In this document: positions 52,707 to 62,007 of the stretch, one piece after another
How the letters are laid out: every line of letters starts with the position of its first letter
How positions within the stretch are numbered: the stretch's first letter is position 1
Assembly: GCF_002557795.1 (NCBI RefSeq)
Contig: NZ_CP023777.1
Location: 2,303,001 to 2,367,000, forward strand
Source: Chitinophaga caeni
Lineage (GTDB): Bacteria; Bacteroidota; Bacteroidia; Chitinophagales; Chitinophagaceae
Direction of reading: 5' to 3'
Length of the DNA stretch: 64,000 nucleotides
The notes under the pieces: model-generated
What the model saw: the letters and a program-made list of their open reading frames with translations, nothing else
Database searches by the model: none
Told to the model about the DNA's origin: nothing
Position numbers and translations under genes: made by a program

Positions 52707-54902
52707 ATGCAATCTTTACGCTTAACAGCGCTGGAAGGATTAACCGGCGTAGATGTAAAACTAAAAACCGAACTGAACGGCAAGATCACCGACGCCTTCG
52801 GTAGTAATGTTTTTTCTGCCAAAACAATGCGCGAGTTTTTGAGCGACGAGGCTTATAAGAGTTTGATGAACTCTATCAAGGCTGGTACCAAAATCGAGCG
52901 TAAAATGGCTGACCAAATTGCTTCCGGCATGAAAGCCTGGGCAATGAAGAAAGGTGTTACCCACTATACCCACTGGTTTCAACCCCTTACTGGCACCACT
53001 GCTGAAAAACATGACTCATTTTTTACGTTGAAATCTGACGGTACCGCGATCGAAACTTTCGATGGTGATGCCTTGGTTCAGCAAGAACCCGATGCTTCTA
53101 GTTTTCCGAATGGCGGCATCCGTGCTACCTTCGAAGCTAGGGGATATACTGCTTGGGATCCTTCTTCCCCCGCATTTATCATCGACCAGGGTGCTGGTAA
53201 GACATTATGTATCCCTACCATCTTCGTAGCTTACACCGGTGAATCGCTCGATTATAAAGCGCCGTTGTTGAAAGCTACCGCCGCTTTAGATAAAGCTGCT
53301 GTGGATGTTTGTAACTACTTCGATAAAAATATCACCAAGGTGACTACTACCTTGGGTTGGGAACAAGAATATTTCGTGGTTGACGAATCTATGGCTAATG
53401 CGCGTCCTGACTTGGTGATGTGCGGCCGTACGGTTGTTGGTCACGCGCCGGCTAAAGGACAGCAATTAGAAGATCATTACTTCGGTTCTATCCCTGAAAG
53501 GGTGTATGCTTACATGCGCGATTTCGAAGAAGAAGCTTATAAATTAGGTATCCCTTTAAGAACCCGTCATAACGAGGTGGCGCCTTCCCAGTTTGAGTGC
53601 GCTCCTATATTTGAAGAGGTTAATATCGCCGTGGATCACAACTCTTTGTTGATGGATGTGATGAGCAAGGTTGCAAAACGTCATAAATTGCGTATCTTGT
53701 TCCACGAAAAGCCATTCGCTGGCATCAACGGTTCCGGTAAACACAATAACTGGAGCATGGCTACCGATACCGGTGTTAACTTGTTGGCACCCGGTAAAAC
53801 GCCAAAAACAAACCTCATGTTCTTGACTTTCTTCGTAAATACGATCAAGGCAGTACATGATTATTCTGATTTGTTGAGGGCTTCTATCGCTTCCCCTAGC
53901 AACGATTTCCGTTTAGGAGCTAACGAAGCGCCCCCGGCAATCATCTCGGTATTTACCGGTAAATATCTTTCCGAAGTATTGCAGGAAGTAAAAACCCGTG
54001 TAAGTAACAAGTTTGACGAGCAAGACGAAGCTATCTTGAAATTGGACTTGCACCGTCATATCCCGGAGTTGTTGTTGGATAACACCGATCGTAACCGTAC
54101 TTCGCCATTTGCCTTCACCGGTAATAAGTTCGAGTTCCGCGCGGTAGGTTCTACTGCAAACTGTGCTTCCGCTATGACCGTGTTGAACACGATTATGGCT
54201 AAAACTTTACAAAATTTCAAAACCGAAGTAGACGGCTTGATCGAGAAAGGGGAGAAAAAGGAGATCGCGATTATGCAAACTTTGCGTAAATACATCGTGG
54301 ATTCTGAAAAAATCCTTTTCGAAGGTGATGGCTACAGCGAAGATTGGGAAAAAGAAGCAGAGAAAAGAGGTTTACCGAATGTAAAAACAACCCCGCGCGC
54401 ATTGGATGCATTCGTTACGCCTAAAGCTACGCAGTTGTTCGTAGAAACGGGTGTTTATAACGAGAAAGAATTACACGCCCGCCACGAAGTGTTGTTGGAA
54501 GATTACGTGAAGAAAGTACAGATCGAGGCCCGTGTAATCGGTGAAATCGCTACCAATAATATTTTACCGTCGGCCGTTCGTTACATGAACGAGTTGTTGG
54601 TAAACATTAAAGGGCTGAAAGAAAACGGTTTCCCTGAAAGTGCATACAAGGCGCAATTGCAAATTGCGACAAAAATATCTGAACATATCAACGTCATCAG
54701 TGAAACAGTACAGGCGATGATTGAGGCGCGCAAAACAGCCAACAAATTGGATGATAGCCGCCAGAAAGCGATCGATTACTGCGAGAAGATCAAACAGCCT
54801 TACTTCGATACTATCCGCTACCATGCTGATAAGTTAGAGTTCTTGGTTGATGACAAGATTTGGGGCTTACCCAAGTACAGAGAGCTGCTTTTCTTGCGAT
54901 AA
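52707..54902 (+). CDS. glnN: Glutamine synthetase type III
   Basis: 731 residues from the ATG at 52707 (MQSLRLTALEGLTGVDVKLK). An ATG 33 bases upstream in frame would add a stretch that does not belong to the family. GSIII enzymes of Bacteroidota are about 730 residues, unlike the 450-residue type I. Seen motifs: HYTHWFQPLTGTTAEKHDSF (about 79-98), EFECAPIFEEVN-like SQFECAPIFEEVNIAVDHN, FHEKPFAGINGSGKHNNWSM and FRLGANEAPPAIISVFTG. It makes glutamine from glutamate and ammonia. Transcribed singly with a strong terminator. Confidence 0.97.
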   Translation: MQSLRLTALEGLTGVDVKLKTELNGKITDAFGSNVFSAKTMREFLSDEAYKSLMNSIKAGTKIERKMADQIASGMKAWAMKKGVTHYTHWFQPLTGTTAEKHDSFFTLKSDGTAIETFDGDALVQQEPDASSFPNGGIRATFEARGYTAWDPSSPAFIIDQGAGKTLCIPTIFVAYTGESLDYKAPLLKATAALDKAAVDVCNYFDKNITKVTTTLGWEQEYFVVDESMANARPDLVMCGRTVVGHAPAKGQQLEDHYFGSIPERVYAYMRDFEEEAYKLGIPLRTRHNEVAPSQFECAPIFEEVNIAVDHNSLLMDVMSKVAKRHKLRILFHEKPFAGINGSGKHNNWSMATDTGVNLLAPGKTPKTNLMFLTFFVNTIKAVHDYSDLLRASIASPSNDFRLGANEAPPAIISVFTGKYLSEVLQEVKTRVSNKFDEQDEAILKLDLHRHIPELLLDNTDRNRTSPFAFTGNKFEFRAVGSTANCASAMTVLNTIMAKTLQNFKTEVDGLIEKGEKKEIAIMQTLRKYIVDSEKILFEGDGYSEDWEKEAEKRGLPNVKTTPRALDAFVTPKATQLFVETGVYNEKELHARHEVLLEDYVKKVQIEARVIGEIATNNILPSAVRYMNELLVNIKGLKENGFPESAYKAQLQIATKISEHINVISETVQAMIEARKTANKLDDSRQKAIDYCEKIKQPYFDTIRYHADKLEFLVDDKIWGLPKYRELLFLR

Positions 54903-54932
54903 AAAACCGTAAGATTGTTTTGGTGTATGATG

Positions 54933-54959
54933 GCCCCCGATTTTTATCGGGGGTTTTTT
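54933..54959 (+). terminator. Terminator after glnN
   Basis: CCCCCGAT (54933-54940), loop TTTT, ATCGGGGG (54945-54952), followed by seven T. Confidence 0.94.
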
Positions 54960-54984
54960 TGTGCCCATATACGCCCATATATGC

Positions 54985-55012
54985 GTAGAGCCAAGGCATG
55001 CCTTGGCTCTAC
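54985..55012. repeat. 28-bp perfect palindrome, REP-like
   Basis: GTAGAGCCAAGGCA followed by TGCCTTGGCTCTAC, perfect over 28 bases with a GCATGC core. It lies between convergent glnN and the synthase gene, the usual place of repetitive extragenic palindromes in this phylum. Just before it stand two copies of CCCATATA (54964-54971, 54974-54981). Confidence 0.7.
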
Positions 55013-55036
55013 ATCAAAATATCTCGAAAAAATCGC

Positions 55037-56278
55037 TTAAGTCAACGGAATTTCGGCCACATCGTACACCTTGGCATCCAATTTCGCCTTGGTTTCTTTA
55101 AATGCTTTTAAAGTCAGCTCGATGTCTTCATCTGTATGCACTGCCGTTGGGATGATCCGGTAAATAATCTGTCCTTTCGGAATTACAGGGTATACCACGA
55201 TAGAGCAGAATACGTTATAGTTTTCACGCAGATCCAAACACATGGCCGTAGCTTCCGGGATAGAACCCTTCATGTAAATCGGGGTCACCGGGGTATCGGT
55301 AGCGCCGATATCGAAGCCGTTATCTTTGAGACCCTGTTGGATTTTCCTAACATTTTCCCACAGCTTGTCTTTTAATTCCGGTTTGTTACGCAGCAGTTCC
55401 AAGCGTTTCAAATTACCCAATACGTAAGGCATCGGCAATGATTTCGCGAAGATTTGCGAACGCATGTTATAACGCAGGTAAGTAATGATATCTTTATTAC
55501 CGCTGATGAATCCACCGATAGAAGCCATGGATTTGGCAAAAGTGGAGAAATAAAGGTCGATGCCATCCTGGCAACCTTGTTCTTCACCGGTACCGGCGCC
55601 GGTTTTACCCATGGTACCGAAACCGTGGGCATCATCAACCAGGATGCGGAAGTCATAAGTATCTTTCAGCGCGATGATTTCTTTTAATTTACCTTGGTCG
55701 CCGCCCATTCCGAACACGCCTTCGGTAATCAAGAAAATACCACCGCCACTCGTTTTTGCTAATTCCGTAGCACGGCGCAACTGTTTTTCGCAATCTGCAA
55801 CATCATTATGTTTGAATACGTACCGGTGACCGGGATGCAAACGCACACCATCGATAATGCAAGCATGGCTTTCAGCATCGTACACGATGATATCCCTACG
55901 GCCGCAAATGGCATCGATAGCGCTCAAAACGCCTTGGTAACCGTAGTTCAACAACATGGTATCTTCCTTCTGTACAAATTCGGATAACTCTTTCTCCAGT
56001 TGATCGTGATAATCGGTGTTACCACTCATCATGCGGGCACCCATCGGGTAAGCTAACCCGAATTGCGTTACCGCGTCGATATCAGCTTGGCGTACTTCCG
56101 GATGATTGGCTAAACCTAAATAGTTATTTAGGCTCCAAACGATCTTCTCCTTGCCCCTGAATGTCATTCTATTTCCAATTTCTCCTTCCAATTTAGGGAA
56201 AGCGAAATAGCCGTGTGCCCTGTCAGAGTGCTGGCCAATAGGCCCCAGGCTTTTCAATAGCTTCTCGAAAATATCCAT
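55037..56278 (-). CDS. Alpha-oxoamine synthase family enzyme (serine palmitoyltransferase-like)
   Basis: 413 residues from the ATG at 56278; a longer in-frame start exists upstream but would sit next to the promoter. Fold type I PLP enzyme: WSLNNYLGLANHPEVR (near 45-60), YDAESHACIIDGVRLHPGHR, the cofactor Asp in LVDDAHGFGTMGKTGAGTGE, and the PLP lysine in FSTFAKSMASIGGF. The family condenses an acyl-CoA with an amino acid. In Bacteroidota, members make the sphingoid base of sphingolipids (from serine) or capnine (from cysteate). The text differs from the best-known serine palmitoyltransferases, so substrate is open. Confidence 0.85.
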   Translation of the reverse strand: MDIFEKLLKSLGPIGQHSDRAHGYFAFPKLEGEIGNRMTFRGKEKIVWSLNNYLGLANHPEVRQADIDAVTQFGLAYPMGARMMSGNTDYHDQLEKELSEFVQKEDTMLLNYGYQGVLSAIDAICGRRDIIVYDAESHACIIDGVRLHPGHRYVFKHNDVADCEKQLRRATELAKTSGGGIFLITEGVFGMGGDQGKLKEIIALKDTYDFRILVDDAHGFGTMGKTGAGTGEEQGCQDGIDLYFSTFAKSMASIGGFISGNKDIITYLRYNMRSQIFAKSLPMPYVLGNLKRLELLRNKPELKDKLWENVRKIQQGLKDNGFDIGATDTPVTPIYMKGSIPEATAMCLDLRENYNVFCSIVVYPVIPKGQIIYRIIPTAVHTDEDIELTLKAFKETKAKLDAKVYDVAEIPLT

Positions 56279-56330
56279 ATTGTCGTTGTTGAAAATTATT
56301 TTTAGATTAAAAGTTAGCAAAATTCGGGTA

Positions 56331-56360
56331 CAAAGGTATTAAATATTTATTTTTTGTAAA
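56331..56360 (-). promoter_or_regulatory. Promoter of the oxoamine synthase gene
   Basis: TACCTTTG on the minus strand (56338-56331); TTTA at 18 bases upstream (56360-56357). It is back to back with the phosphatase promoter. Confidence 0.6.
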
Positions 56361-56369
56361 CTTAGGACT

Positions 56370-56377
56370 TACTTTTG
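56370..56377 (+). promoter_or_regulatory. -7 element before the phosphatase gene
   Basis: TACTTTTG (56370-56377), 22 bases before the start codon at 56400. No clear -33 element. Both divergent promoters lie within 50 bases and may influence each other. Confidence 0.5.
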
Positions 56378-56399
56378 TCTTTAAACCATTTACATTATC

Positions 56400-58061
56400 A
56401 TGATGAACCGGGTTAAATTACTCGCCGGGATCCTCCTATTTACGTCACCTTTAGGGATTTTCGCGCAGAGAACAGTTAGGACTGTATCTAACAATCATGC
56501 ATCTAGCCAATTAGAAAGGCCCAAGTTAGTGGTCGGAATCGTTGTAGACCAAATGCGTTGGGATTTCCTGTACCGTTATTATGACAGGTATTCCACCAAG
56601 GGCTTTAAACGCCTTGTTAATGAAGGGTTTACATGTGAGAATACTTTTATTCCTTATACACCTGCCATCACGGCGGTGGGGCATAGTTCCGTCTATACCG
56701 GTTCCGTACCGGCTTTGCACGGGATTATGGGGAATTCCTGGTTTAGCAGGGAGAAAAACAGGACGATTTATTGCGTGGAAGATGAAAGTGTTCAGACAGT
56801 TGGTTCAGGAACAGATGCGGGGCAAATGAGCCCTAAAAATTTATTAGCCACTACCGTAACCGATGAATTGCGTTTAGCGACTAATTTCAGAAGTAAAGTA
56901 GTTGGCATAGCGATCAAGGATCGCGGCGCCATCCTACCGGCGGGCCATAGCGCTAATGCTGCATTTTGGTATGATGGCAAAAGCGGGAATTTTGTTTCTT
57001 CTTCTTACTATATGAAAGAATTACCGGCATTCGCTAAAAAATTCAACGATGAAAAATGGCCGGAAAAATATTTATCCAAGCCATGGAACACTTTGTACCC
57101 GATCGACACCTATGTGCAAAGCGCCGCGGATGACCAGGATTTTGAAGGCAAATTTAAAGGGGCCGATGCGGCTACTTTCCCCCACGATTTAACCAAGGCC
57201 AGTGCAGGAACTTTAAGTTCTACGCCGTTCGGTAATAGCTACACGCTTGAGTTTGCCAAGCGCGCCTTGGAAGGTTATGCACTGGGTAAAGGTCCCGTAA
57301 CGGATATGCTGGTGGTGAGTTTATCATCGACCGACTATGTTGGTCACCAGTTTGGTCCGAACTCCATCGAAACAGAAGATACGTATTTGAGATTGGATAA
57401 AGATTTAGGCGCCTTTTTCGATTATCTCGACAGCGAGATCGGTAAAGGTCAATATACGGTATTCTTAACCGCGGATCACGGCGTTGCCCATATCGGTGGT
57501 TTTGCAAACCAGCATAACATACCGGGTGGGGGTTGGAGTACCGGTAATTTTACAAGGTATGTAAACAACCTCGCCAATGAGAAGCTGGGCATTACTAAGT
57601 TGGTAAAATCCATGACGAATTACCAGGTATATTTTGATTACGACGCTATTTCAGCAGCCGGCAAAACGATGGAAGAAGTTAAGGCCTTACTCGTTCCGGA
57701 ACTAAGAAAATACGAAGGCGTAGCCAATGTCATAGATGAGGAAAAATGGGGCGATGCCCCGTTGGTAGAACCTTTGAAATCCATGTTGATGAGGGGGTAC
57801 AATGTTCAACGTAGTGGTGATTTAATGGTAATTTTAAACCCTGGATTTTACTATGGTGGGTCCTCGGGCGCCAGCCACGGATCTTGGAACCCGTACGATA
57901 CGCATATTCCCCTGGTATGGATGGGTTGGGGAATCCGCAAGGGTGCTTCTAACCGTACCGTTCATATGACTGATATCGCGCCGACGGTGGCCGCATTATT
58001 GCATATCCAGATGCCGAATGCTTGTATCGGGGAACCGATAATTGATATCACGAATAAATAA
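56400..58061 (+). CDS. PafA-type alkaline phosphatase
   Basis: 553 residues. Signal peptide 1-22. Alkaline-phosphatase superfamily with two zinc ions: Asp 50 in VVDQMRWDFLYRY, the nucleophile Thr 91 in YTPAITAVGHSS, then GNSWF with Asn 112. Lys 173 and Arg 175 in AIKDRGAI match the Lys/Arg pair that replaces magnesium in PafA. Further metal ligands are in DYVGHQFGPNS and TADHGVAH, and a last His in SSGASHGSWNPYDTH. These exported enzymes release phosphate from many monoesters even when phosphate is plentiful. It is divergent from the synthase gene. Confidence 0.92.
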   Translation: MMNRVKLLAGILLFTSPLGIFAQRTVRTVSNNHASSQLERPKLVVGIVVDQMRWDFLYRYYDRYSTKGFKRLVNEGFTCENTFIPYTPAITAVGHSSVYTGSVPALHGIMGNSWFSREKNRTIYCVEDESVQTVGSGTDAGQMSPKNLLATTVTDELRLATNFRSKVVGIAIKDRGAILPAGHSANAAFWYDGKSGNFVSSSYYMKELPAFAKKFNDEKWPEKYLSKPWNTLYPIDTYVQSAADDQDFEGKFKGADAATFPHDLTKASAGTLSSTPFGNSYTLEFAKRALEGYALGKGPVTDMLVVSLSSTDYVGHQFGPNSIETEDTYLRLDKDLGAFFDYLDSEIGKGQYTVFLTADHGVAHIGGFANQHNIPGGGWSTGNFTRYVNNLANEKLGITKLVKSMTNYQVYFDYDAISAAGKTMEEVKALLVPELRKYEGVANVIDEEKWGDAPLVEPLKSMLMRGYNVQRSGDLMVILNPGFYYGGSSGASHGSWNPYDTHIPLVWMGWGIRKGASNRTVHMTDIAPTVAALLHIQMPNACIGEPIIDITNK

Positions 58062-58074
58062 TTATTTATAAAAA

Positions 58075-58107
58075 ATACCCGGGTGGAATTGCCCGGGTAT
58101 TTTTTTG
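58075..58107 (+). terminator. Terminator after the phosphatase gene
   Basis: ATACCCGGG (58075-58083), loop TGGAATTG, CCCGGGTAT (58092-58100), then seven T. Confidence 0.92.
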
Positions 58108-58247
58108 ATATTTATATTGATATATCAAATAAATAAAGCGGGATGACAGAAAAATATGCATGGGGAAATGAGGCAAGGGAAGCCAGTTAAACTAAGTAAA
58201 TAAATCGTACCTTACCGGGGAAGATTACCGATAAATATCATCTAAAC

Positions 58248-59027
58248 ATGACCTATTCGTATATAGACTACACCGTATCAGGTCGATTGGGTTGGATTGC
58301 ATTGAACAGGCCGGAAAAGAGGAATGCCTTGAACGGGGAAGTTGTCGCGGAATTAACCCATGCATTTGAAGCGGCCGCAGCGGATGAAGCGGTGAAAGTA
58401 ATTATCCTGGAAGGTAAAGGGGAGGCTTTTTGTGCCGGGGCCGATTTGGGGTACTTGCAGCAATTACAACAAAACTCCTTCGGGGAAAATTTGGAAGATT
58501 CAAGGCAGTTAAAGGCGTTATTTTCCTTGATTTACACGTTAAATAAAGTGGTGATTGCCATGGCCGAAGGGCATGCAATTGCAGGTGGGGCCGGTTTGGC
58601 AACGGTTTGCGATTTTTGTTTCGCGGTACCCGCCGCTAAAATAGGTTATACGGAAGTCAAAATCGGCTTTATCCCGGCGATCGTGTCCATATTCCTAATC
58701 CGTAAGATAGGGGAAGGAAAGGCCCGTGAGTTGCTATTGCGGGGCAATTTGATAGATGCCTCCGAAGCGGCCGACCTGGGTTTGGTCAACCAAGTTGTAG
58801 ATGCGGCCCAAATCCGTACCCATGTCACCAATTTCGCCAATGGGCTGTGCGAACAAGCTTCTACAAATTCATTGGCCGCCACGAAAAGCTTGATCGCCAA
58901 GGTGCAAGATTTGCCATTAGAAGCCGCATTAGAATATGCCGCTTCGCAAAATGCGCGTACCCGGGAACATCCCGATTGTAAAGCCGGCATTGCAGCATTT
59001 TTAAATAAAGAAAAACCAAGCTGGTAA
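58248..59027 (+). CDS. Enoyl-CoA hydratase/isomerase family protein
   Basis: 259 residues, crotonase fold. LGWIALNRPEKRNALNGEVV at the start, the oxyanion-hole pair in GEAFCAGADLGYL and EGHAIAGGAGLATVCDFC, and YTEVKIGFIPAIVSIFLIRK carrying the catalytic Glu region. The pattern is like methylglutaconyl-CoA hydratases and short-chain enoyl-CoA hydratases. Substrate is not determined. The next gene is an unrelated exported protein, so context does not help. Confidence 0.9.
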   Translation: MTYSYIDYTVSGRLGWIALNRPEKRNALNGEVVAELTHAFEAAAADEAVKVIILEGKGEAFCAGADLGYLQQLQQNSFGENLEDSRQLKALFSLIYTLNKVVIAMAEGHAIAGGAGLATVCDFCFAVPAAKIGYTEVKIGFIPAIVSIFLIRKIGEGKARELLLRGNLIDASEAADLGLVNQVVDAAQIRTHVTNFANGLCEQASTNSLAATKSLIAKVQDLPLEAALEYAASQNARTREHPDCKAGIAAFLNKEKPSW

Positions 59028-59083
59028 AGGCTTATAGCATTTGGCACGCATTTTTCACCATTATCCTATGAAACTAAAGCAAT

Positions 59084-59734
59084 ATGAAAAAAATTACCTT
59101 CATAGTTTGTGCATTAGTCTGCGGTATACAGTTCGTTTACGCGCAAAGGCTCGTATCTGATCTGAAGATCTATTACAAGATGGAATTACCGGCAGAACAG
59201 GCGCAAATGGATGCCATGTTAAATAACAGCCATCTCGTGCAATACGTCCGCGGAAACATGAGCCGGATCGATATGAATTTTAACGTGGTGAATTATATCT
59301 ATATCAGCAATGCCCGTACTAAGACCATGTTGATCATGATAGATAACCACGGTGATAAATATATGATACGGACGAATAAAAAGGAGTTTGAAAAGGAATT
59401 GGAAGAGTACCGTAAAATCCAGTTTGTGGATCAGCCGGAAGAGAAGGAAATAGCCGGTTATAAATGCCGCAAGGCCATTGGTATCATGTCGGACGGAAGC
59501 AAGTTCGAGGTATTTTACACGGTCGACATAGCCCCGGAAAACAAGCTTTATAACAGGCGTTTCGTGAACCTGAAAGGTTTTCCCTTGGAGTTTGAAATTC
59601 CCGCGAAAAATAATGCCAAGATCAAGGTATTGGCCACCTCTTTAGAGATTGGTCCCGTGCCGGCATCAATTTTTGATACACCGTCGGGTTACAAGGAGAT
59701 CTCGCAAGAAGAGTTAAAGAAATTAAGGGGGTAA
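59084..59734 (+). CDS. Exported protein, DUF4412-like
   Basis: 216 residues. Signal peptide about 1-20 (TFIVCALVCGIQFVYAQ). The rest is a beta-rich sheet protein: YYKMELPAEQAQMDAMLNN, a Met-rich stretch NARTKTMLIMIDNHG, AGYKCRKAIGIMSDGSKFEVFYT and the final VLATSLEIGPVPASIFDTPSGYKEIS, which is the ending seen in DUF4412 and related LolA-like-fold proteins. No catalytic motif. The role is unknown; family members are envelope-associated. Confidence 0.75.
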   Translation: MKKITFIVCALVCGIQFVYAQRLVSDLKIYYKMELPAEQAQMDAMLNNSHLVQYVRGNMSRIDMNFNVVNYIYISNARTKTMLIMIDNHGDKYMIRTNKKEFEKELEEYRKIQFVDQPEEKEIAGYKCRKAIGIMSDGSKFEVFYTVDIAPENKLYNRRFVNLKGFPLEFEIPAKNNAKIKVLATSLEIGPVPASIFDTPSGYKEISQEELKKLRG

Positions 59735-59832
59735 ATGGTGGAGCCGGGGAATAAATAAAATCAAATTTATGATTACATAAAAAATGGGTTGATTCTGTTT
59801 GAATCAACCCATTGAATTTTTTACGAATATCT

Positions 59833-60237
59833 TTATTTCCTTTTCAGCGAAAGCGGCAAAACAACTTGAACTTTGTGATATCTCTGCATATCTAACTGGT
59901 TGTGTAATTGAACCTTGTTAGGTAATACGAAGATAGCATTCGTGCTTTTTGACGCTGCCGGAGCGGAAGACGTATTTAAGAAATGTACACTCGGTTTGTA
60001 AGAGGATAACTTAAACTCGGAATTCAGCATCCCGCTGTAAGTAAAGCCGGCATCCATGCTCAGCTTGGTTTTAGGGGCATAAAGACGTTCGTCCGCTTTT
60101 TTCGCGATCTTGTCTTTGTCGTTGTCGCTAGGCAAATCATTGTCGTTTGCCCGAGCTTGAAAAGCAGTAAACAGCAAGCCTCCCATCAACAGGAAAGACA
60201 AGGATAAAGATTTGGTTTTATGTAATATGCTTTTCAT
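59833..60237 (-). CDS. Small exported hypothetical protein
   Basis: 134 residues from the ATG at 60237; a longer in-frame start lies 33 bases upstream but adds nothing like a signal peptide. The signal peptide covers about 1-29 (LSLSFLLMGGLLFTAFQARA). The mature part starts acidic (NDNDLPSDNDKD) and then has a few strand-like stretches (MDAGFTYSGMLNSEFKLSSY). I do not recognise it. A -7 element TATATTTG on the minus strand (60252-60245) ends 8 bases before the start codon, leaving almost no leader. Confidence 0.65.
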   Translation of the reverse strand: MKSILHKTKSLSLSFLLMGGLLFTAFQARANDNDLPSDNDKDKIAKKADERLYAPKTKLSMDAGFTYSGMLNSEFKLSSYKPSVHFLNTSSAPAASKSTNAIFVLPNKVQLHNQLDMQRYHKVQVVLPLSLKRK

Positions 60238-60393
60238 TATGGCACAAATATACGAAAAATTTACTATCATAACAGATTCTTAACGCTAAATAACATTTTT
60301 TCTTAAAAAAAAGTTAAAAGTGGTATTCCCGGTGGAAAAACGGTGGAAAATGCAGGTTTGTTGGTAGTCGTATTTAACCTATATTTACAATTA

Positions 60394-61824
60394 ATGAATC
60401 ACGATTTCCCATCATTTAACGAGCATAACGAGGATTTTGAAGATTTGAGGGACTTGCTTCAACAATTTGAAAATCTAAGGGAGGGGCGTTCTCATTCCTT
60501 CCTGGACGAGGATTCTTTCGAACTTATCATCGATTATTACGACGAGCACGACGAATTAAATAATGCCATGCAGGCAGCGGAATTGGCCATCGAGCAGTTC
60601 CCATTCTCTTCTCAATTACTCTTGAAAAAATCTAGCCTTCTTTTAGACGCCAAGAAATACAAGGAAGCATTGGCCTTACTCGATAAGGCAGCAGTTTTAG
60701 ATAGTAACGACATTAACTTATATATTCTTAAAACTGATGCGTACCTGGCTTTAAATCAACACAAAAAAGCTGCCCAACTTTTAGAAGCGCACCTGGATCA
60801 ATTCTCCGGTGAAGATCGGACCGACCTGCTGTTGGAACTGGCAGATGTGTACGACGATTGGGAAGAATTTGAAAAGGTATTCGATTGCCTGAAAATGGTT
60901 TTAGAGCATGATCCTAATAATGAAGAAGCGCTACATAAAATCGGCTTCTGGACCGAGTTTACCGGTAGGAACGAGGAAAGTATCCGCCTTCATAACCAGA
61001 TCATCGATGATTACCCTTACAACCATCTCGCCTGGTTTAACCTGGGCACGGCTTACCAAGGACTTAAACTTTACGAAAAAGCAATAGATGCTTATCAATA
61101 CGCGATCGTAATCGATGAAAAATTTGATTATGCCTACCGTAACATCGGCGATGCCTATATCCGCCTGCGTAAGTACAACGAGGCCATAGAAGTATTGCAA
61201 AAGCACCTGGAAATTGCGAAGCCCGAAGATGTGATCTACGAAGCTATCGGTTATTGCTTTGAAAAAATGCGCCGGTACACCCAGGCCCGCTACTATTACA
61301 GGAAAGCGGTGCATTTGAATCCAACCGATGATAAGCTGTACTACAAGATTGCAGTCGCTTACATGTTGGAGCAGAACTGGGAAAATGCAGTTAAATCTCT
61401 ACAAAGCGCGATGAAATTAAATAAGCAGAGCGCGGAATACAATATGTCGATGGGAGGCTGCTTGCTGGAATTGCAAAGAAATAAAGAGGCCCTGGGCTTC
61501 CTCGTGAATGCAATAAGGATTCGCCCGGGTAGCATAAATGCCCGCCTGTCTTTAATCCGTGGGCTGTATGTAAGCGATTACTTCGATGACGCACTAGAAC
61601 AATTGGAACTGGCAGAGGGTAAAATTGGCAAAAAACCTGTTTTCGTATATTACAGGGCTGCTATTTATATTGCTACCGGTAGGACCAAGGAAGGATTATT
61701 ACACTTGGAAACCGCCTTGCAGATGGCACCGAAAGTATTGAAGAAATTGTTGGAACTTGACCCGGCGATTTTACAACATACCGGGGTCGTTGAACTGGTT
61801 GCCCAGTACAAGAAAAAAAGGTAG
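60394..61824 (+). CDS. Tetratricopeptide-repeat protein
   Basis: 476 residues from the ATG at 60394 (MNHDFPSFNEHNEDFEDLRD); the upstream in-frame start gives a hydrophobic stretch not expected here. At least nine TPR units follow from about residue 50, for example AWFNLGTAYQGLKLYEKAID and YAYRNIGDAYIRLRKYNEAIE, then YYKIAVAYMLEQNWENAVKS. No signal peptide or other domain, so it is a cytosolic scaffold. The protein is well conserved in this phylum, but its partner is unknown. It precedes the comA-like gene on the same strand. Confidence 0.9.
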   Translation: MNHDFPSFNEHNEDFEDLRDLLQQFENLREGRSHSFLDEDSFELIIDYYDEHDELNNAMQAAELAIEQFPFSSQLLLKKSSLLLDAKKYKEALALLDKAAVLDSNDINLYILKTDAYLALNQHKKAAQLLEAHLDQFSGEDRTDLLLELADVYDDWEEFEKVFDCLKMVLEHDPNNEEALHKIGFWTEFTGRNEESIRLHNQIIDDYPYNHLAWFNLGTAYQGLKLYEKAIDAYQYAIVIDEKFDYAYRNIGDAYIRLRKYNEAIEVLQKHLEIAKPEDVIYEAIGYCFEKMRRYTQARYYYRKAVHLNPTDDKLYYKIAVAYMLEQNWENAVKSLQSAMKLNKQSAEYNMSMGGCLLELQRNKEALGFLVNAIRIRPGSINARLSLIRGLYVSDYFDDALEQLELAEGKIGKKPVFVYYRAAIYIATGRTKEGLLHLETALQMAPKVLKKLLELDPAILQHTGVVELVAQYKKKR

Positions 61825-61860
61825 CAATAATATTTCTCCCTTTCAATTCATGATACTTCT

Positions 61861-61868
61861 TATTTTTG
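61861..61868 (+). promoter_or_regulatory. -7 element before the comA-like gene
   Basis: TATTTTTG at 61861-61868, 140 bases before the start codon at 62008. No good -33 element at the proper distance. The 183-base gap after the TPR gene has no other feature. Confidence 0.4.
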
Positions 61869-62007
61869 CGGCGATTTTCTATCTTACCAACTTGGAGCTG
61901 TCCCCGTGTATTATAGAGGATGATTTTTTGATACGGTAACTGCTATGAACTAGCATCGGTAAATGAATTGGCCTTTATGGCTTATTAGAAGAAAAACATG
62001 TTTCAAA

